Shown in pieces: positions 18,143 to 26,541 of a stretch of DNA of 48,736 nucleotides. The notes under the pieces were generated by a model, which made no database searches, was not told the origin of the DNA, and worked only from the letters and a program-made list of their open reading frames with translations. The stretch's first letter is position 1, and each line of letters opens with the position of its first letter. This stretch comes from Alteromonas sp. ALT199 (GTDB lineage Bacteria > Pseudomonadota > Gammaproteobacteria > Enterobacterales > Alteromonadaceae), in the NCBI RefSeq assembly GCF_018619335.1, contig NZ_JAHHDX010000175.1, forward strand, positions 1 through 48,736, given 5' to 3'. The translations under genes and the position numbers were made by a program.

Positions 18143-18723
18143 TCAACACACCTCATATTTTGAACAATCACACATTTCGCTTACATTTATTGGGCGAAAT
18201 AAACAGGCGGTTTTGTAGGATACCGGCCTGACACTTACTTTTCCTTTTAACCATTTAGCATGCTTGTTAAACAGCAGCTATTTACCCCCTATATCTCGTT
18301 GCTATTTAAAAGCTAGATGACAGCTCAATAACACTTAGACATAGGCTAGGCTAATGCGCATTTACGCGGTCCATTCGTTGCCAAACCTGAAAACTTATCA
18401 CAACACTTTCAGGGTGAGGCACTTTACATCAGATTGCAATGCTCGCCAAGAGGCAGAATCAACCAAATCAGTGTCTTCCGTGTAACATTCAGACTAGTTA
18501 GTCTATTTTTTAAATAGGGTGTTATACCCGAACCTTACTTTCTTCACGTTGTAAGCGTCTACAACAAACAATACTTCTTTCAAATTAGTACCGCAAAATT
18601 TTGTACTCTCAACTATATTTAATTTGTGAATAGTGTGGATGTGCGACCTGCTATATCTGTTAAATGCAGGTGTGGGCAGCGTATCAGTCACTATTGAATA
18701 CAGCATTTCAAGGAGGTCGGTTT
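18143..18723. other. Intergenic region between panP and the EAL gene
   Basis: No supportable gene is seen in this 580-base AT-rich stretch. It must hold the panP promoter (minus) and the EAL-gene promoter (plus). A short inverted repeat AGACTAGTTAGTCT (18491-18504) is followed by ATTTTTT and resembles a weak plus-strand terminator with no gene in front of it. Confidence 0.5.
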
Positions 18724-19455
18724 ATGCCCATACGCGAAATATCCGAGAATTTCTCCATAGAAGATATTGTTCCCTACTTTCAACCTATCGTAGATTTAAA
18801 CAGTCAGGGAGTATGGCGATACGAGTGCTTGGCGCGTCTGATTACTCAAGGAGATAAGACTTTTCTTCCCAGTGAGTTTCTATACCTTATTGAGCGAGAA
18901 CAACACGTAAACACACTTGCAGCCAGTATGTTCGTGCAGTGTGCCAGTTACTTTCACGATGTGAATATTCCTTGGAATATCAATATCACTGCAAAAGATT
19001 TGTACAACCAGGAATTAACCAACACGCTAATAACGCATTTAGCGAGTTACCCCACGCCCGAGCGAGTGAGTATAGAAGTGAGCGCCTCTACCGCATTGTC
19101 GAATCCCAAAAGCTTAACTGCGTTTATAGAAAAAAGCATGCACGCAGGCCTTGGAGTATTTATCGACAACGTAGGTTCTTGCCCAGGAAACATACGCGCT
19201 TTAATGAACTTGCCGATTCGAGGAATAAAGCTGGCAGGAGGGCTTATTAAGCACTACGACGAGCAAGAGGCTGTGAGAGAATACGTAGACTATTTACTGT
19301 CGCTATGTGAGCGCCACTGCGTTAGCACAATTGCCGAGCATGTTGAAGATGAAGCCCATTTAGAACGCGTGAAGCGCTTGCCCATTCGTTATGCTCAAGG
19401 TTATGTGTTTAGCCCACCGATGGCGAACGTAAGAAGTGCAACAGCACGCCACTAA
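18724..19455 (+). CDS. Degenerate EAL domain protein
   Basis: The 243-residue protein is a stand-alone EAL domain with no membrane or sensor part. The signature reads YECLARL, with Cys in place of the central Ala. The TE of the ELTE motif is lost (IEVSAS), the second Asp of the catalytic DD pair is Asn (FIDNVGSC), while GIKLAGG, IAEHVED and YAQGYVFSPP remain. I infer it is probably not an efficient c-di-GMP phosphodiesterase and may act as a binding or regulatory protein. The start at 18724 is set by an excellent AAGGAGG 6-7 bases upstream; a longer reading from 18664 has no ribosome site. A strong terminator follows. Confidence 0.82.
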   Translation: MPIREISENFSIEDIVPYFQPIVDLNSQGVWRYECLARLITQGDKTFLPSEFLYLIEREQHVNTLAASMFVQCASYFHDVNIPWNINITAKDLYNQELTNTLITHLASYPTPERVSIEVSASTALSNPKSLTAFIEKSMHAGLGVFIDNVGSCPGNIRALMNLPIRGIKLAGGLIKHYDEQEAVREYVDYLLSLCERHCVSTIAEHVEDEAHLERVKRLPIRYAQGYVFSPPMANVRSATARH

Positions 19456-19482
19456 TAAACTAACAATTCAGTAATACAAACT

Positions 19483-19518
19483 AAGCGGGGCGAGATATCA
19501 ATCTTGCCCCGCTTTAGG
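19483..19518. terminator. Bidirectional-type terminator after the EAL gene
   Basis: AAGCGGGGC and GCCCCGCTT form a perfect stem with an additional inner AGAT/ATCT pairing, followed by TTTAGGTTGTTTTT on the plus strand. It lies between convergent genes and can serve both. Confidence 0.85.
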
Positions 19519-19552
19519 TTGTTTTTACAGTAATTTATTGGTTAAGGTCTTT

Positions 19553-20230
19553 TCAGCTTTCTTCGCTACGGCAATTCAGCTTCCAACAGGATTGCCCACT
19601 ACCTCGGTACTTTCGCTCAAATGGCGTCATGTGATTATCGCCAGTGACTTCGGATAAGTCTGACACCATGCCGTAGTTCTTAGCCGCTTGCGCAAATTCC
19701 ATCAGGTAGATAAGCCAGTTGCTTCGCACCTCTATGTTAGGGGTGATCGCCATCAAATCCACCATGGCCGCACTGGCGTGCCAACGCTTTTGAACCTGAG
19801 TCTTTTTGGGGTACGGGTTGGGATACAACAAGAAGTGCTGCGTCACGTTCCAGTTAGACTGTTTTACCAACCGCCAAAAGTCATTTACATCGGCACGGAT
19901 CACACGATAGTTATCCTGCTGCGCGCTGTAATGTTCATGTTTATCCACCCGCAACGCGGATTTATCGATACCGATAACACGGGCATCGGGGTTAGCTCTT
20001 GCTATGTTTGCCGTACTTTCGCCAACACCACAGCAAGAGTCTAGAATAATCTCGCCATTAAAGCCGTTGCCGGCATCAAGCCAAGCACTTACTTCATCAA
20101 AGGCGGCTTGTGTATGCTCACTAATCGGTCGCTTGTTTTCACTCACTTGGTACTTTTTTACTAAGTCATCTAACTTATCGTGAATACCCACCTGCGATGT
20201 GGTGATTTCTCTAGAGTTACCGCTTGCCAT
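19553..20230 (-). CDS. TrmB-like SAM-dependent methyltransferase
   Basis: The 225-residue protein carries a Rossmann SAM motif (ILDSCCGVGEST), an acidic loop (VIGIDKS), and the sequence YPNPYPKK with following RWH, which corresponds to the PDPWPKK motif of tRNA (guanine46-N7)-methyltransferases. The C-terminal TPFERKYRGSGQ also fits the TrmB family. It lacks the usual basic TrmB N-terminus, so it looks like a paralogue of TrmB rather than the main enzyme; the substrate is unproven. Its ATG overlaps the stop of the upstream ABC permease (TAATG), indicating translational coupling in a three-gene minus-strand operon. Confidence 0.78.
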   Translation of the reverse strand: MASGNSREITTSQVGIHDKLDDLVKKYQVSENKRPISEHTQAAFDEVSAWLDAGNGFNGEIILDSCCGVGESTANIARANPDARVIGIDKSALRVDKHEHYSAQQDNYRVIRADVNDFWRLVKQSNWNVTQHFLLYPNPYPKKTQVQKRWHASAAMVDLMAITPNIEVRSNWLIYLMEFAQAAKNYGMVSDLSEVTGDNHMTPFERKYRGSGQSCWKLNCRSEES

Positions 20231-21045
20231 TAGCTACGAATACCTTTACCGGTTTTGAGTAAGTAGTACGCCACGCTAAATAGCAACGCGTTGAAGCCCA
20301 CTAACAAAGTAAGCGACAGTGTCACGTTCACGTCAGATACACCTAAGAAGCCATATCGAAACCCGTTGACCATGTATACAACAGGGTTCGCTTTGCTCAC
20401 CCATTGCCAGAATTCAGGCAATAGCGTAAGAGAATAGAACACGCCGCCTAAATAAGTTAACGGCGTTAAAACAAACGTTGGCACCACGCTGATATCATCA
20501 AAAGTTTTGGCAAACACCGCATTAATCAGGCCCGCAGTAGCAAACAAGGTAGAAGTAAGTAGTAAGGTAAGCGCAATGATGCCTAAATTGTGGATTTGCA
20601 CATCAACAAAAAATAGCGATACCAAAGTAACAATAATGCCAATGAGAATAGCGCGAGCCACGCCCCCGCCAACATAGCCAAGAATGATGACCGAGGTTGG
20701 CACAGGCGATACCAATAGCTCTTCAATATTGCGCTGAAACTTTGCGCTAAAAAATGAGGACGACACATTAGCGTAAGAGTTTGTGATCACCGACATCATA
20801 ATGAGACCCGGCACAATAAACTCCATGTAGGTAAAGCCCCCCATTTCGCCAATACGGTTACCAATAAGGCTACCGAATATAACGAAATACAAGCTCATTG
20901 TAATAGCCGGCGGCACCAGGGTTTGTACCCATATGCGCAAAAAACGCGTGCACTCTTTTATCCAAATCGTGGTTAACGCCACATAGTTTTGCTTAAACCA
21001 GCCCACGTTTTCTTCTGTGTTCATTTGTGTACTTTCAGTTTTCAT
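20230..21045 (-). CDS. yadH: ABC-2 type exporter permease (YadH-like)
   Basis: The 271-residue inner-membrane protein has about six hydrophobic segments of the ABC-2 type and a family-typical region near NIEELLVSPVPTSVIILGYVGGG. I start at the ATG at 21045, with AAAGG 8 bases upstream, rather than at the GTG three codons earlier. The partner ATPase lies immediately upstream. E. coli YadGH is the closest named pair by length and order; its substrate is not established. The gene is coupled to the methyltransferase downstream by a TAATG overlap. Confidence 0.87.
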   Translation of the reverse strand: MKTESTQMNTEENVGWFKQNYVALTTIWIKECTRFLRIWVQTLVPPAITMSLYFVIFGSLIGNRIGEMGGFTYMEFIVPGLIMMSVITNSYANVSSSFFSAKFQRNIEELLVSPVPTSVIILGYVGGGVARAILIGIIVTLVSLFFVDVQIHNLGIIALTLLLTSTLFATAGLINAVFAKTFDDISVVPTFVLTPLTYLGGVFYSLTLLPEFWQWVSKANPVVYMVNGFRYGFLGVSDVNVTLSLTLLVGFNALLFSVAYYLLKTGKGIRS

Positions 21046-21071
21046 GTTCTTCACCTTTACTTGCTGTGGGT

Positions 21072-22004
21072 TTAGCCAGCTTGCTTCGCTGATTCAACTA
21101 AACGCACAAACAATTCTTCAAGGCGATTTGATTTATTGCGCATGCTCATTACTTGAACGCCCTTTTCACTTAGTTGAGTGAAAACAGGGTTTAGTCCTTC
21201 GCTCTTCTCTACATCAACTTCAAGAGTGTGATTGTCAATCAAGCGGTGCTCGAAACTGGTTAGTAAGTTGTCCGTGGCCGCTACGCCATTTGGGAGTTTG
21301 ATATCTAACACAAAGGTTTCTACATTAAGCTTAGACAGCAGCGCCTTCATGCTGGTGTTCTCTACAATGGTTCCCTTATTAATAATGGCGATATTGCGGC
21401 ACAGCATCTCTGCTTCTTCAAGGTAGTGGGTGGTAAGGATAATGGTTATCCCCTGACGGTTTATTTCTTCTAAGAAGCCCCACATAGAGCGGCGAATTTC
21501 AATATCTACCCCTGCAGTTGGTTCATCTAAAATAAGTAACTTTGGTTCATGCATTAACGCACGGGCAATCATTAAGCGGCGTTTCATACCACCTGATAAC
21601 TCACGGGCGCGGGCATCGCGTTTTTCCCACAGATCGAGCTGAGCAAGGTATTTTTCAGCACGCTCCTTGGCAATACTGCGCGGCACACCATAGTACCCCG
21701 CTTGGTTTAGCACAATTTGCAGTACCGTCTCAAACTGGTTGAAGTTGAACTCTTGTGGCACCAGACCAATACAGGCTTTGGCCTTTTCTTTTTGCGTTGT
21801 GAGATCGTAACCAAAAACCGAAACGCTGCCGTTAGTTTGATTAACAAGTGAGCTTATAATGCCAATGGTGGTAGATTTACCCGCGCCATTTGGGCCAAGT
21901 AATGCAAAGAAGTCTCCTTCTTGTACCGTAAGGTCGACGCCTTTAAGTGCCTGTACGCCACCTTTGTAGGTTTTGGTTAACCCTTTAATGTCCAACGCTT
22001 TCAT
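21072..22004 (-). CDS. yadG: ABC exporter ATP-binding protein (YadG-like)
   Basis: The 310-residue ATPase shows Walker A GPNGAGKSTT, the signature LSGGMKRRLMIARAL, Walker B LLILDEPTAGVD and a switch histidine in ILTTHYLEEAE, typical of DrrA/CcmA-like exporters. Length matches E. coli YadG (308). It is the first gene of the yadG-yadH-methyltransferase operon. A 685-base gap lies upstream and contains an orphan minus-strand terminator about 250 bases before the start, which could attenuate this operon. Confidence 0.9.
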   Translation of the reverse strand: MKALDIKGLTKTYKGGVQALKGVDLTVQEGDFFALLGPNGAGKSTTIGIISSLVNQTNGSVSVFGYDLTTQKEKAKACIGLVPQEFNFNQFETVLQIVLNQAGYYGVPRSIAKERAEKYLAQLDLWEKRDARARELSGGMKRRLMIARALMHEPKLLILDEPTAGVDIEIRRSMWGFLEEINRQGITIILTTHYLEEAEMLCRNIAIINKGTIVENTSMKALLSKLNVETFVLDIKLPNGVAATDNLLTSFEHRLIDNHTLEVDVEKSEGLNPVFTQLSEKGVQVMSMRNKSNRLEELFVRLVESAKQAG

Positions 22005-22689
22005 GATTTGCCCGTAGTGAGAGTGTGACTACTGAGACATACTGACCTTTGATATATGTCAAAGGTCAGTACGCCCTAACCAACTTTAGTGAGATCTAGT
22101 TATCTGTCGCTAACAATATATAGCCAACGAAGTGTAACCTAGTTCATGCTATTAAATGAATACACTCGCGTTTAGTGGTTGCTTTAAACAGATTAAGCTT
22201 ACGCCTGATTGCCTTACTAAATGAGAGCGAAAAACACTTTTTCAACCTTTTAAAAAAAGCGCTGCGTACCGTTGGGGTAGCACGCAGCGCAAAGGGTAGC
22301 TTAATACCGAAAAGAGACATCAGCAGCACAGTCTGTTTTAACAACATAGTGCCTTTTAAAACAAATGACGCTATCAAGCGTGTTTTTAAAGCCAACGCAC
22401 TGTGTTTGACAGACGATGCTTATTTAACACGGTATAAATGGCAGAAAAAGCGCCTAATTGTGGAAATATAGTGATAGTTTGATATCAATCCGCATAGACA
22501 GTGCAATAGGACGCTAAGCCAGATAGAAACTTGCGTTGTATAATGCCTCACCAATGAAAATTTCGTTCAACGCTTCTCAAATATGGCGCAAATGAGGCAA
22601 GTTTGAGGATTTTATGTCGAACTTAGGCAATAGCTTTTGTTCATAGGTATAGTGTGCGCTCTATTAGAATTATAATTGCGGGTTAATGT
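22005..22689. other. 685-bp intergenic region between yadG and pdsR
   Basis: Two overlapping small open frames on opposite strands (within 22144-22471) have no ribosome sites or recognisable protein features, and one contains the terminator hairpin, so I do not call them genes. The region holds a strong minus-strand terminator (22252-22290) and a perfect TATAAT at 22539-22544 on the plus strand. A second TATAAT at 22671-22676 is probably too close to the pdsR ATG to be its main -10. Confidence 0.55.
22252..22290 (-). terminator. Orphan intrinsic terminator on the minus strand
   Basis: A 9-bp stem GCGCTGCGT/ACGCAGCGC is followed, on the minus strand, by seven T. There is no minus-strand gene upstream of it (that side holds the pdsR promoter region), so it either ends a small RNA or acts as an attenuator in the yadG leader. 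Confidence 0.75.
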
Positions 22690-23379
22690 ATGCCAAAGAC
22701 AATTGCATTAGTGGAAGATGACGCGGCCATTCGCGAAAACTATATTATGGCGCTTAAAGCGCAAGGTTATAGTGTAAATGCTTATGAAGACAGGCCTTCT
22801 GCTGCAGAAGCGTTTAACCACACGCTACCCGACTTAGCCATTATTGATATTGGTTTAAAAGATGAGATAGAAGGTGGCTTTATGTTGTGTCAACAACTAC
22901 GAGGCCTATCTCAAACCCTTCCCATTATCTTTTTTACCGCACGCGATAACGATGTAGACACTATCAGCGGTCTTCGCATGGGCGCTGATGACTACTTGAC
23001 TAAAGATATCAGCATGGCCCACCTGTTAGCCCGAATTGCCGCACTATTTAGACGTACAGATTTACTTGCTGCCCCTACAGAGCAAAAAGATGAACTAAAA
23101 GTAGGTGATTTAAAAGTAGATGTATCGAGAATGACGGTAAGCTGGCAAAACCAGGCTGTTTTACTGACAGTAACAGAGTTCTGGATGCTGCACGCGCTTA
23201 TCAAACGACCAGGACACGTGAAAAGCCGTCAACAGCTTATGGATGAGTCTAGAATGGTAGTCGATGACACCACCATTACGTCACACATAAAACGTATGCG
23301 AAAGAAGTTTGTGCAGCTTGACCCAAACTTTGATCATATTGATACAGTGTACGGTATGGGATACCGCTGGCAGCTGTAA
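22690..23379 (+). CDS. pdsR: OmpR-type response regulator, PdsR-like
   Basis: The 229-residue protein has a receiver domain (about 1-120) with acidic residues Glu9-Asp11, phospho-acceptor Asp53, Thr83 and Lys105, and a C-terminal winged-helix DNA-binding domain. Sequence features and partner match the response regulator of the proteobacterial dedicated sortase system (TIGR03787 family, named from memory). The gene is followed 61 bases later by its kinase. No sortase gene is present here. Targets are unknown; the downstream cupredoxin and barrel genes are candidates. Confidence 0.82.
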   Translation: MPKTIALVEDDAAIRENYIMALKAQGYSVNAYEDRPSAAEAFNHTLPDLAIIDIGLKDEIEGGFMLCQQLRGLSQTLPIIFFTARDNDVDTISGLRMGADDYLTKDISMAHLLARIAALFRRTDLLAAPTEQKDELKVGDLKVDVSRMTVSWQNQAVLLTVTEFWMLHALIKRPGHVKSRQQLMDESRMVVDDTTITSHIKRMRKKFVQLDPNFDHIDTVYGMGYRWQL

Positions 23380-23440
23380 AGCGCTTGCGTCTAAAGCTGT
23401 GTTTCACCCGTTACAAAAATAAGGGCAACCGACTATAAAC

Positions 23441-25609
23441 ATGGGTTTTCGTTTTTCTATTCGTCTTCAGCTTATGGTGCTGTCGCTGTTCTTATTCACC
23501 ATTCCTTACTTGGGTTATAACTATGTGTGGGAACTTGAGCAGTACCTGCGAAACGGTCAAGAGCAAACCATGATAGGTACGGCGCGAGCCGTTGCCACAG
23601 CACTACACGAACGACCAGCTTTATTTGACAGTCAATCAGCTTACCTTCAAGACGTCCGACCCGGAACAGACCTTTACGCGCCACCTATCCCATCCCCCAT
23701 TCAACTTGATGGAGAACTCAACGATTGGCAGCAAGTCAGTGAGCTAATGACTAAGTATGGTAGTGAGGAAGTTATTGAGTATTACAATGGCTATGCCGGC
23801 GAACCCACCAGCTTGTGGTTTAAACATATGGTGGGGCGCTACGGTCAATTCTTATATGCCATGTTTGAAGTCAGCGATGACGTTTTGCTGTGGCGGCAAC
23901 CCAATAGCTTAAGTGTCGAGACGGGCGACCATTTACTTATCGGTATGGAAACCCCACAAGGCGAATTGGCAAGATACGTTGTTGCGCCTTATGAAAGTGG
24001 CTGGGTAAATGCGTACAAATTAGCTAGCAACACGTCTACAACACGGGCAGTAGAGAATGCCCTTTCAATTCAAGGTCGCTGGCAGGAAACCGCCACTGGC
24101 TACAATGTTGAATTGCGCTTTCCACTGTCTATGACCACAGGTGGCTTAGCATTTTCACTTGTCGATGTAGATGATGAGAACAGCAGGTTGACGCAATACG
24201 CGCTGGGCACGGCAAATACAAAAAAACTCGCTGAGCTGGGAACTGTCATAACACCTTCGCCTGAAATTGAGCGTATTTTGGCAGGCTTGAAATATGCCGA
24301 TTCAAGGGTGTGGGTTGTGGACAAGCACAAACGTGTACTCGCTCGCGCTGGTGATATTCAATCGGCTACTGGCATTAAGGTCGATGAAAAAGCTCCCCCT
24401 TCTAACGCGGTTTGGCATTGGATAGAAAGTGAGTGGTTACTGCCGCTCTATTACCAAATTCTTACGCGTCCGCCCGCTGACTTTATCGATGAATTAGACG
24501 ATGCCTATGCACTCGTAGGGCAGGATTTAGGGACAGCGTTAAATGGCCAACCCGAATCACTATGGCGTTTGTCACCCGATAACAAAGCCATTGTACTTTC
24601 TGCTGCCTACCCCATTTTTATTGAAGGCAATGTAATGGGGGCGGTAATTGTAGAACAAACTACCAATGGCATTCGGACGTTGCGAAACCGTGCATTAGAG
24701 CAGCTTTTCCATGTTATTTTAGCAGTGATGACCATAGGTACATTGGGGCTACTGCTATTCGCTACGCGAATTTCAAACCGTATTCGTTCCCTTCGTGATA
24801 ACACCGAAGCTGTCATTGATGACAATGGTAAAATCGTTGGCACACTGCCGGTATCTAACCAACGTGATGAAATTGGCGATTTATCCCGCTCATTTGCCGA
24901 CGTCCTTTCACGCTTACAGCAATACAACTCTTATCTAGAGAACATGGCCTCTCGTTTGTCACATGAGCTAAGAACACCTATTGCTGTGGTGAAATCATCG
25001 TTGGATATGCTGTCTCACGTTAATGATGCTAACCAACAAGCGGTGTTTGTAGAAAGAGCTCAGTCGGGCGTGAACCGCCTAAGCACCATATTAAACAGTA
25101 TGAGTGAGGCTACGCGATTAGAGCAGGCGATTGAGCAGGAAGACTTAGAAACCTTCAATATTATAAAGGTGATCGACGGATGTGTTCAGGGCTATCAGCA
25201 CGCTTATGCGCAAAGAAAATGGACCTTTATTTCCACTGATAATAATTTGCTTATTAAAGGGTCTCCTGAACTTATTGCCCAACTTTTCGATAAAATCGTG
25301 TCAAACGCTGTGGACTTCAGCAAAGACAATGATGAGATTATCGTCAAACTAGAAAAGAACGACAAATCTGTGCAGTTGTCGGTGAGTAACCCTGGGCCTT
25401 TACTTCCCAAAGGAATGAAGAGTCAGCTTACCCAATCCATGGTATCGGTAAGAAAAGAAAATGACGTGCAAAACGCGACTAACTCCCCTCATTTAGGGCT
25501 AGGACTTTATATCGCGAACATGATAGCCACTTTTCATAAAGGTCAGCTCTTATTAAATGACAGGGAAGATGGTAAGGGCGTCATCGTTACCGTGAGTTTG
25601 CCTCTTTAG
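23441..25609 (+). CDS. pdsS: Sensor histidine kinase, PdsS-like, with carbohydrate-binding-like sensor
   Basis: The 722-residue inner-membrane kinase has a first membrane segment (about 8-28) and a large periplasmic part. Residues about 83-245 resemble a CBM9/DOMON-like domain (IQLDGELNDWQQ ... GYNVELRFPLSM), and a Cache-like segment runs to about residue 415. Then follow a second membrane segment (about 421-441), HAMP, and a HisKA domain with phospho-acceptor His508 in SRLSHELRTP. The ATPase domain has LGLGLYIAN (G2), while the G1 box reads SNPGP instead of DxGxG. It matches the marine 'dedicated sortase' kinase group (TIGR03785, from memory). It pairs with the regulator upstream. Confidence 0.83.
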   Translation: MGFRFSIRLQLMVLSLFLFTIPYLGYNYVWELEQYLRNGQEQTMIGTARAVATALHERPALFDSQSAYLQDVRPGTDLYAPPIPSPIQLDGELNDWQQVSELMTKYGSEEVIEYYNGYAGEPTSLWFKHMVGRYGQFLYAMFEVSDDVLLWRQPNSLSVETGDHLLIGMETPQGELARYVVAPYESGWVNAYKLASNTSTTRAVENALSIQGRWQETATGYNVELRFPLSMTTGGLAFSLVDVDDENSRLTQYALGTANTKKLAELGTVITPSPEIERILAGLKYADSRVWVVDKHKRVLARAGDIQSATGIKVDEKAPPSNAVWHWIESEWLLPLYYQILTRPPADFIDELDDAYALVGQDLGTALNGQPESLWRLSPDNKAIVLSAAYPIFIEGNVMGAVIVEQTTNGIRTLRNRALEQLFHVILAVMTIGTLGLLLFATRISNRIRSLRDNTEAVIDDNGKIVGTLPVSNQRDEIGDLSRSFADVLSRLQQYNSYLENMASRLSHELRTPIAVVKSSLDMLSHVNDANQQAVFVERAQSGVNRLSTILNSMSEATRLEQAIEQEDLETFNIIKVIDGCVQGYQHAYAQRKWTFISTDNNLLIKGSPELIAQLFDKIVSNAVDFSKDNDEIIVKLEKNDKSVQLSVSNPGPLLPKGMKSQLTQSMVSVRKENDVQNATNSPHLGLGLYIANMIATFHKGQLLLNDREDGKGVIVTVSLPL

Positions 25610-25620
25610 TTCTTTTATGA

Positions 25621-25770
25621 AGCATTACTTGCTTTAATCGTTACAGCGAATTACAAACCTGTGGCTATCAATTAGACGCCGCAGTTATACGTATTCCTAA
25701 TAAGCCCGATCTTATCGCGAAAATTTCCCAAGGCCGAAATAAAGTCGCTGTCGACAAGGTCTCATACTAA
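25621..25770 (+). pseudogene. Coding-like remnant without a start codon
   Basis: Directly after pdsS a 49-codon frame between stop codons reads like protein (for example CGYQLDAAVIRIPNKPDL and KISQGRNKVAVDKVSY) but has no ATG, GTG or TTG start in a useful position. It may be the tail of a decayed gene. I do not recognise the family, and chance is possible. Confidence 0.3.
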
Positions 25771-25850
25771 AGGTGTAGCGCAGTTGTATATTACTGGGTT
25801 TATCCTATGGTTAAGTTTACTGACGCTTTCTTTTTATGTTTTCCGTTATA

Positions 25851-25889
25851 GTACGTGAATAAGGTACGTGGATAAGGTACTTGAATGAA
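25851..25889 (+). repeat. Three 13-bp tandem repeats spanning a start codon
   Basis: Units GTACGTGAATAAG, GTACGTGGATAAG and GTACTTGAATGAA follow each other without gaps. The third unit contains the ATG of the cupredoxin-like gene, and the AAGG at the junction of units 2 and 3 serves as its ribosome site. A change in repeat number could alter initiation. Confidence 0.85.
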
Positions 25890-26541
25890 ATACAAAACAC
25901 TTTTTAGCGCCCTTCTTCTTATGGCTTGTTCAAGTACTGCCTTAGGACAAGATTATCAAACTGCAACGTTTTCTATAACGCTGAATGATAGCGATGGAGA
26001 GCCAGTCGACAACGGTGTACTTCTATTTGAGCCTCAGTTTGAGGTGGATGAGCATCAAATGCCCCACCAAGAACCTGCTATAATGAATCAAATAGATAAA
26101 CAGTTCGAACCTCACGTGCTTGTGGTAAAAGCAGGTACTGAAGTGACCTTTCCCAATGCGGACAACTTGTTTCACCACGTCTATTCATTTTCACCTACGA
26201 AACAATTCGAACTAAAACTTTATAAAGAATTTACTGCAAAGCCTTTACGCTTCGAAAACGCAGGTATTGTTGATATTGGCTGTAATATTCACGATTGGAT
26301 GCTGGGCTACATTGTTGTCTCGGACTCTCCTTATTTCGGAAAAACTGATAATGAGGGGCAGTCTTCAATTTCACTTCCTCATGGTGAATACACCGTTCGT
26401 TTTTGGCATCCGCAAGTGGAAGGTGAAAAAGCGCTTCCTTCACAGTCCATTTCTGTGGCAGCCGATACTGAAGTAACATGGACGCTCAACACAAACATAA
26501 TCAGGGATGACGGGTTCGATTCTGGCTTCGGCGACTATTGA
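25885..26541 (+). CDS. Secreted cupredoxin-like protein ('methylamine utilization'-type)
   Basis: The 218-residue protein has a signal peptide (first about 22 residues, ending ALG) and a cupredoxin-like core. Copper-ligand candidates are His97 or His98 in LFHHVYSFS, and Cys133, His136 and Met139 in GCNIHDWM, the usual C-x2-H-x2-M type-1 pattern. A carboxypeptidase-regulatory-like beta domain follows (DNEGQSSISLPHGEYTVRFWHP). Such proteins are often annotated 'methylamine utilization' without evidence of that role. I infer a periplasmic copper or electron-transfer protein. The stop overlaps the next start (TGATG), so the two genes are coupled. AAGG precedes the ATG by 7 bases within a tandem repeat. 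Confidence 0.78.
   Translation: MKYKTLFSALLLMACSSTALGQDYQTATFSITLNDSDGEPVDNGVLLFEPQFEVDEHQMPHQEPAIMNQIDKQFEPHVLVVKAGTEVTFPNADNLFHHVYSFSPTKQFELKLYKEFTAKPLRFENAGIVDIGCNIHDWMLGYIVVSDSPYFGKTDNEGQSSISLPHGEYTVRFWHPQVEGEKALPSQSISVAADTEVTWTLNTNIIRDDGFDSGFGDY

Noticed and set aside
18503..18706. 67-codon minus-strand frame upstream of the EAL gene
   Set aside because: It has no ribosome site or recognisable protein features and covers the likely promoter of the EAL gene.
22144..22471. Two overlapping small frames (83 codons minus, 98 codons plus)
   Set aside because: They overlap antisense, have no ribosome site, and contain a strong terminator hairpin; neither resembles a known protein.
22671..22676. 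TATAAT close to the pdsR start as its main -10 box
   Set aside because: It leaves a leader of only a few bases and no good -35; the TATAAT at 22539 is better placed, though also without a clear -35.
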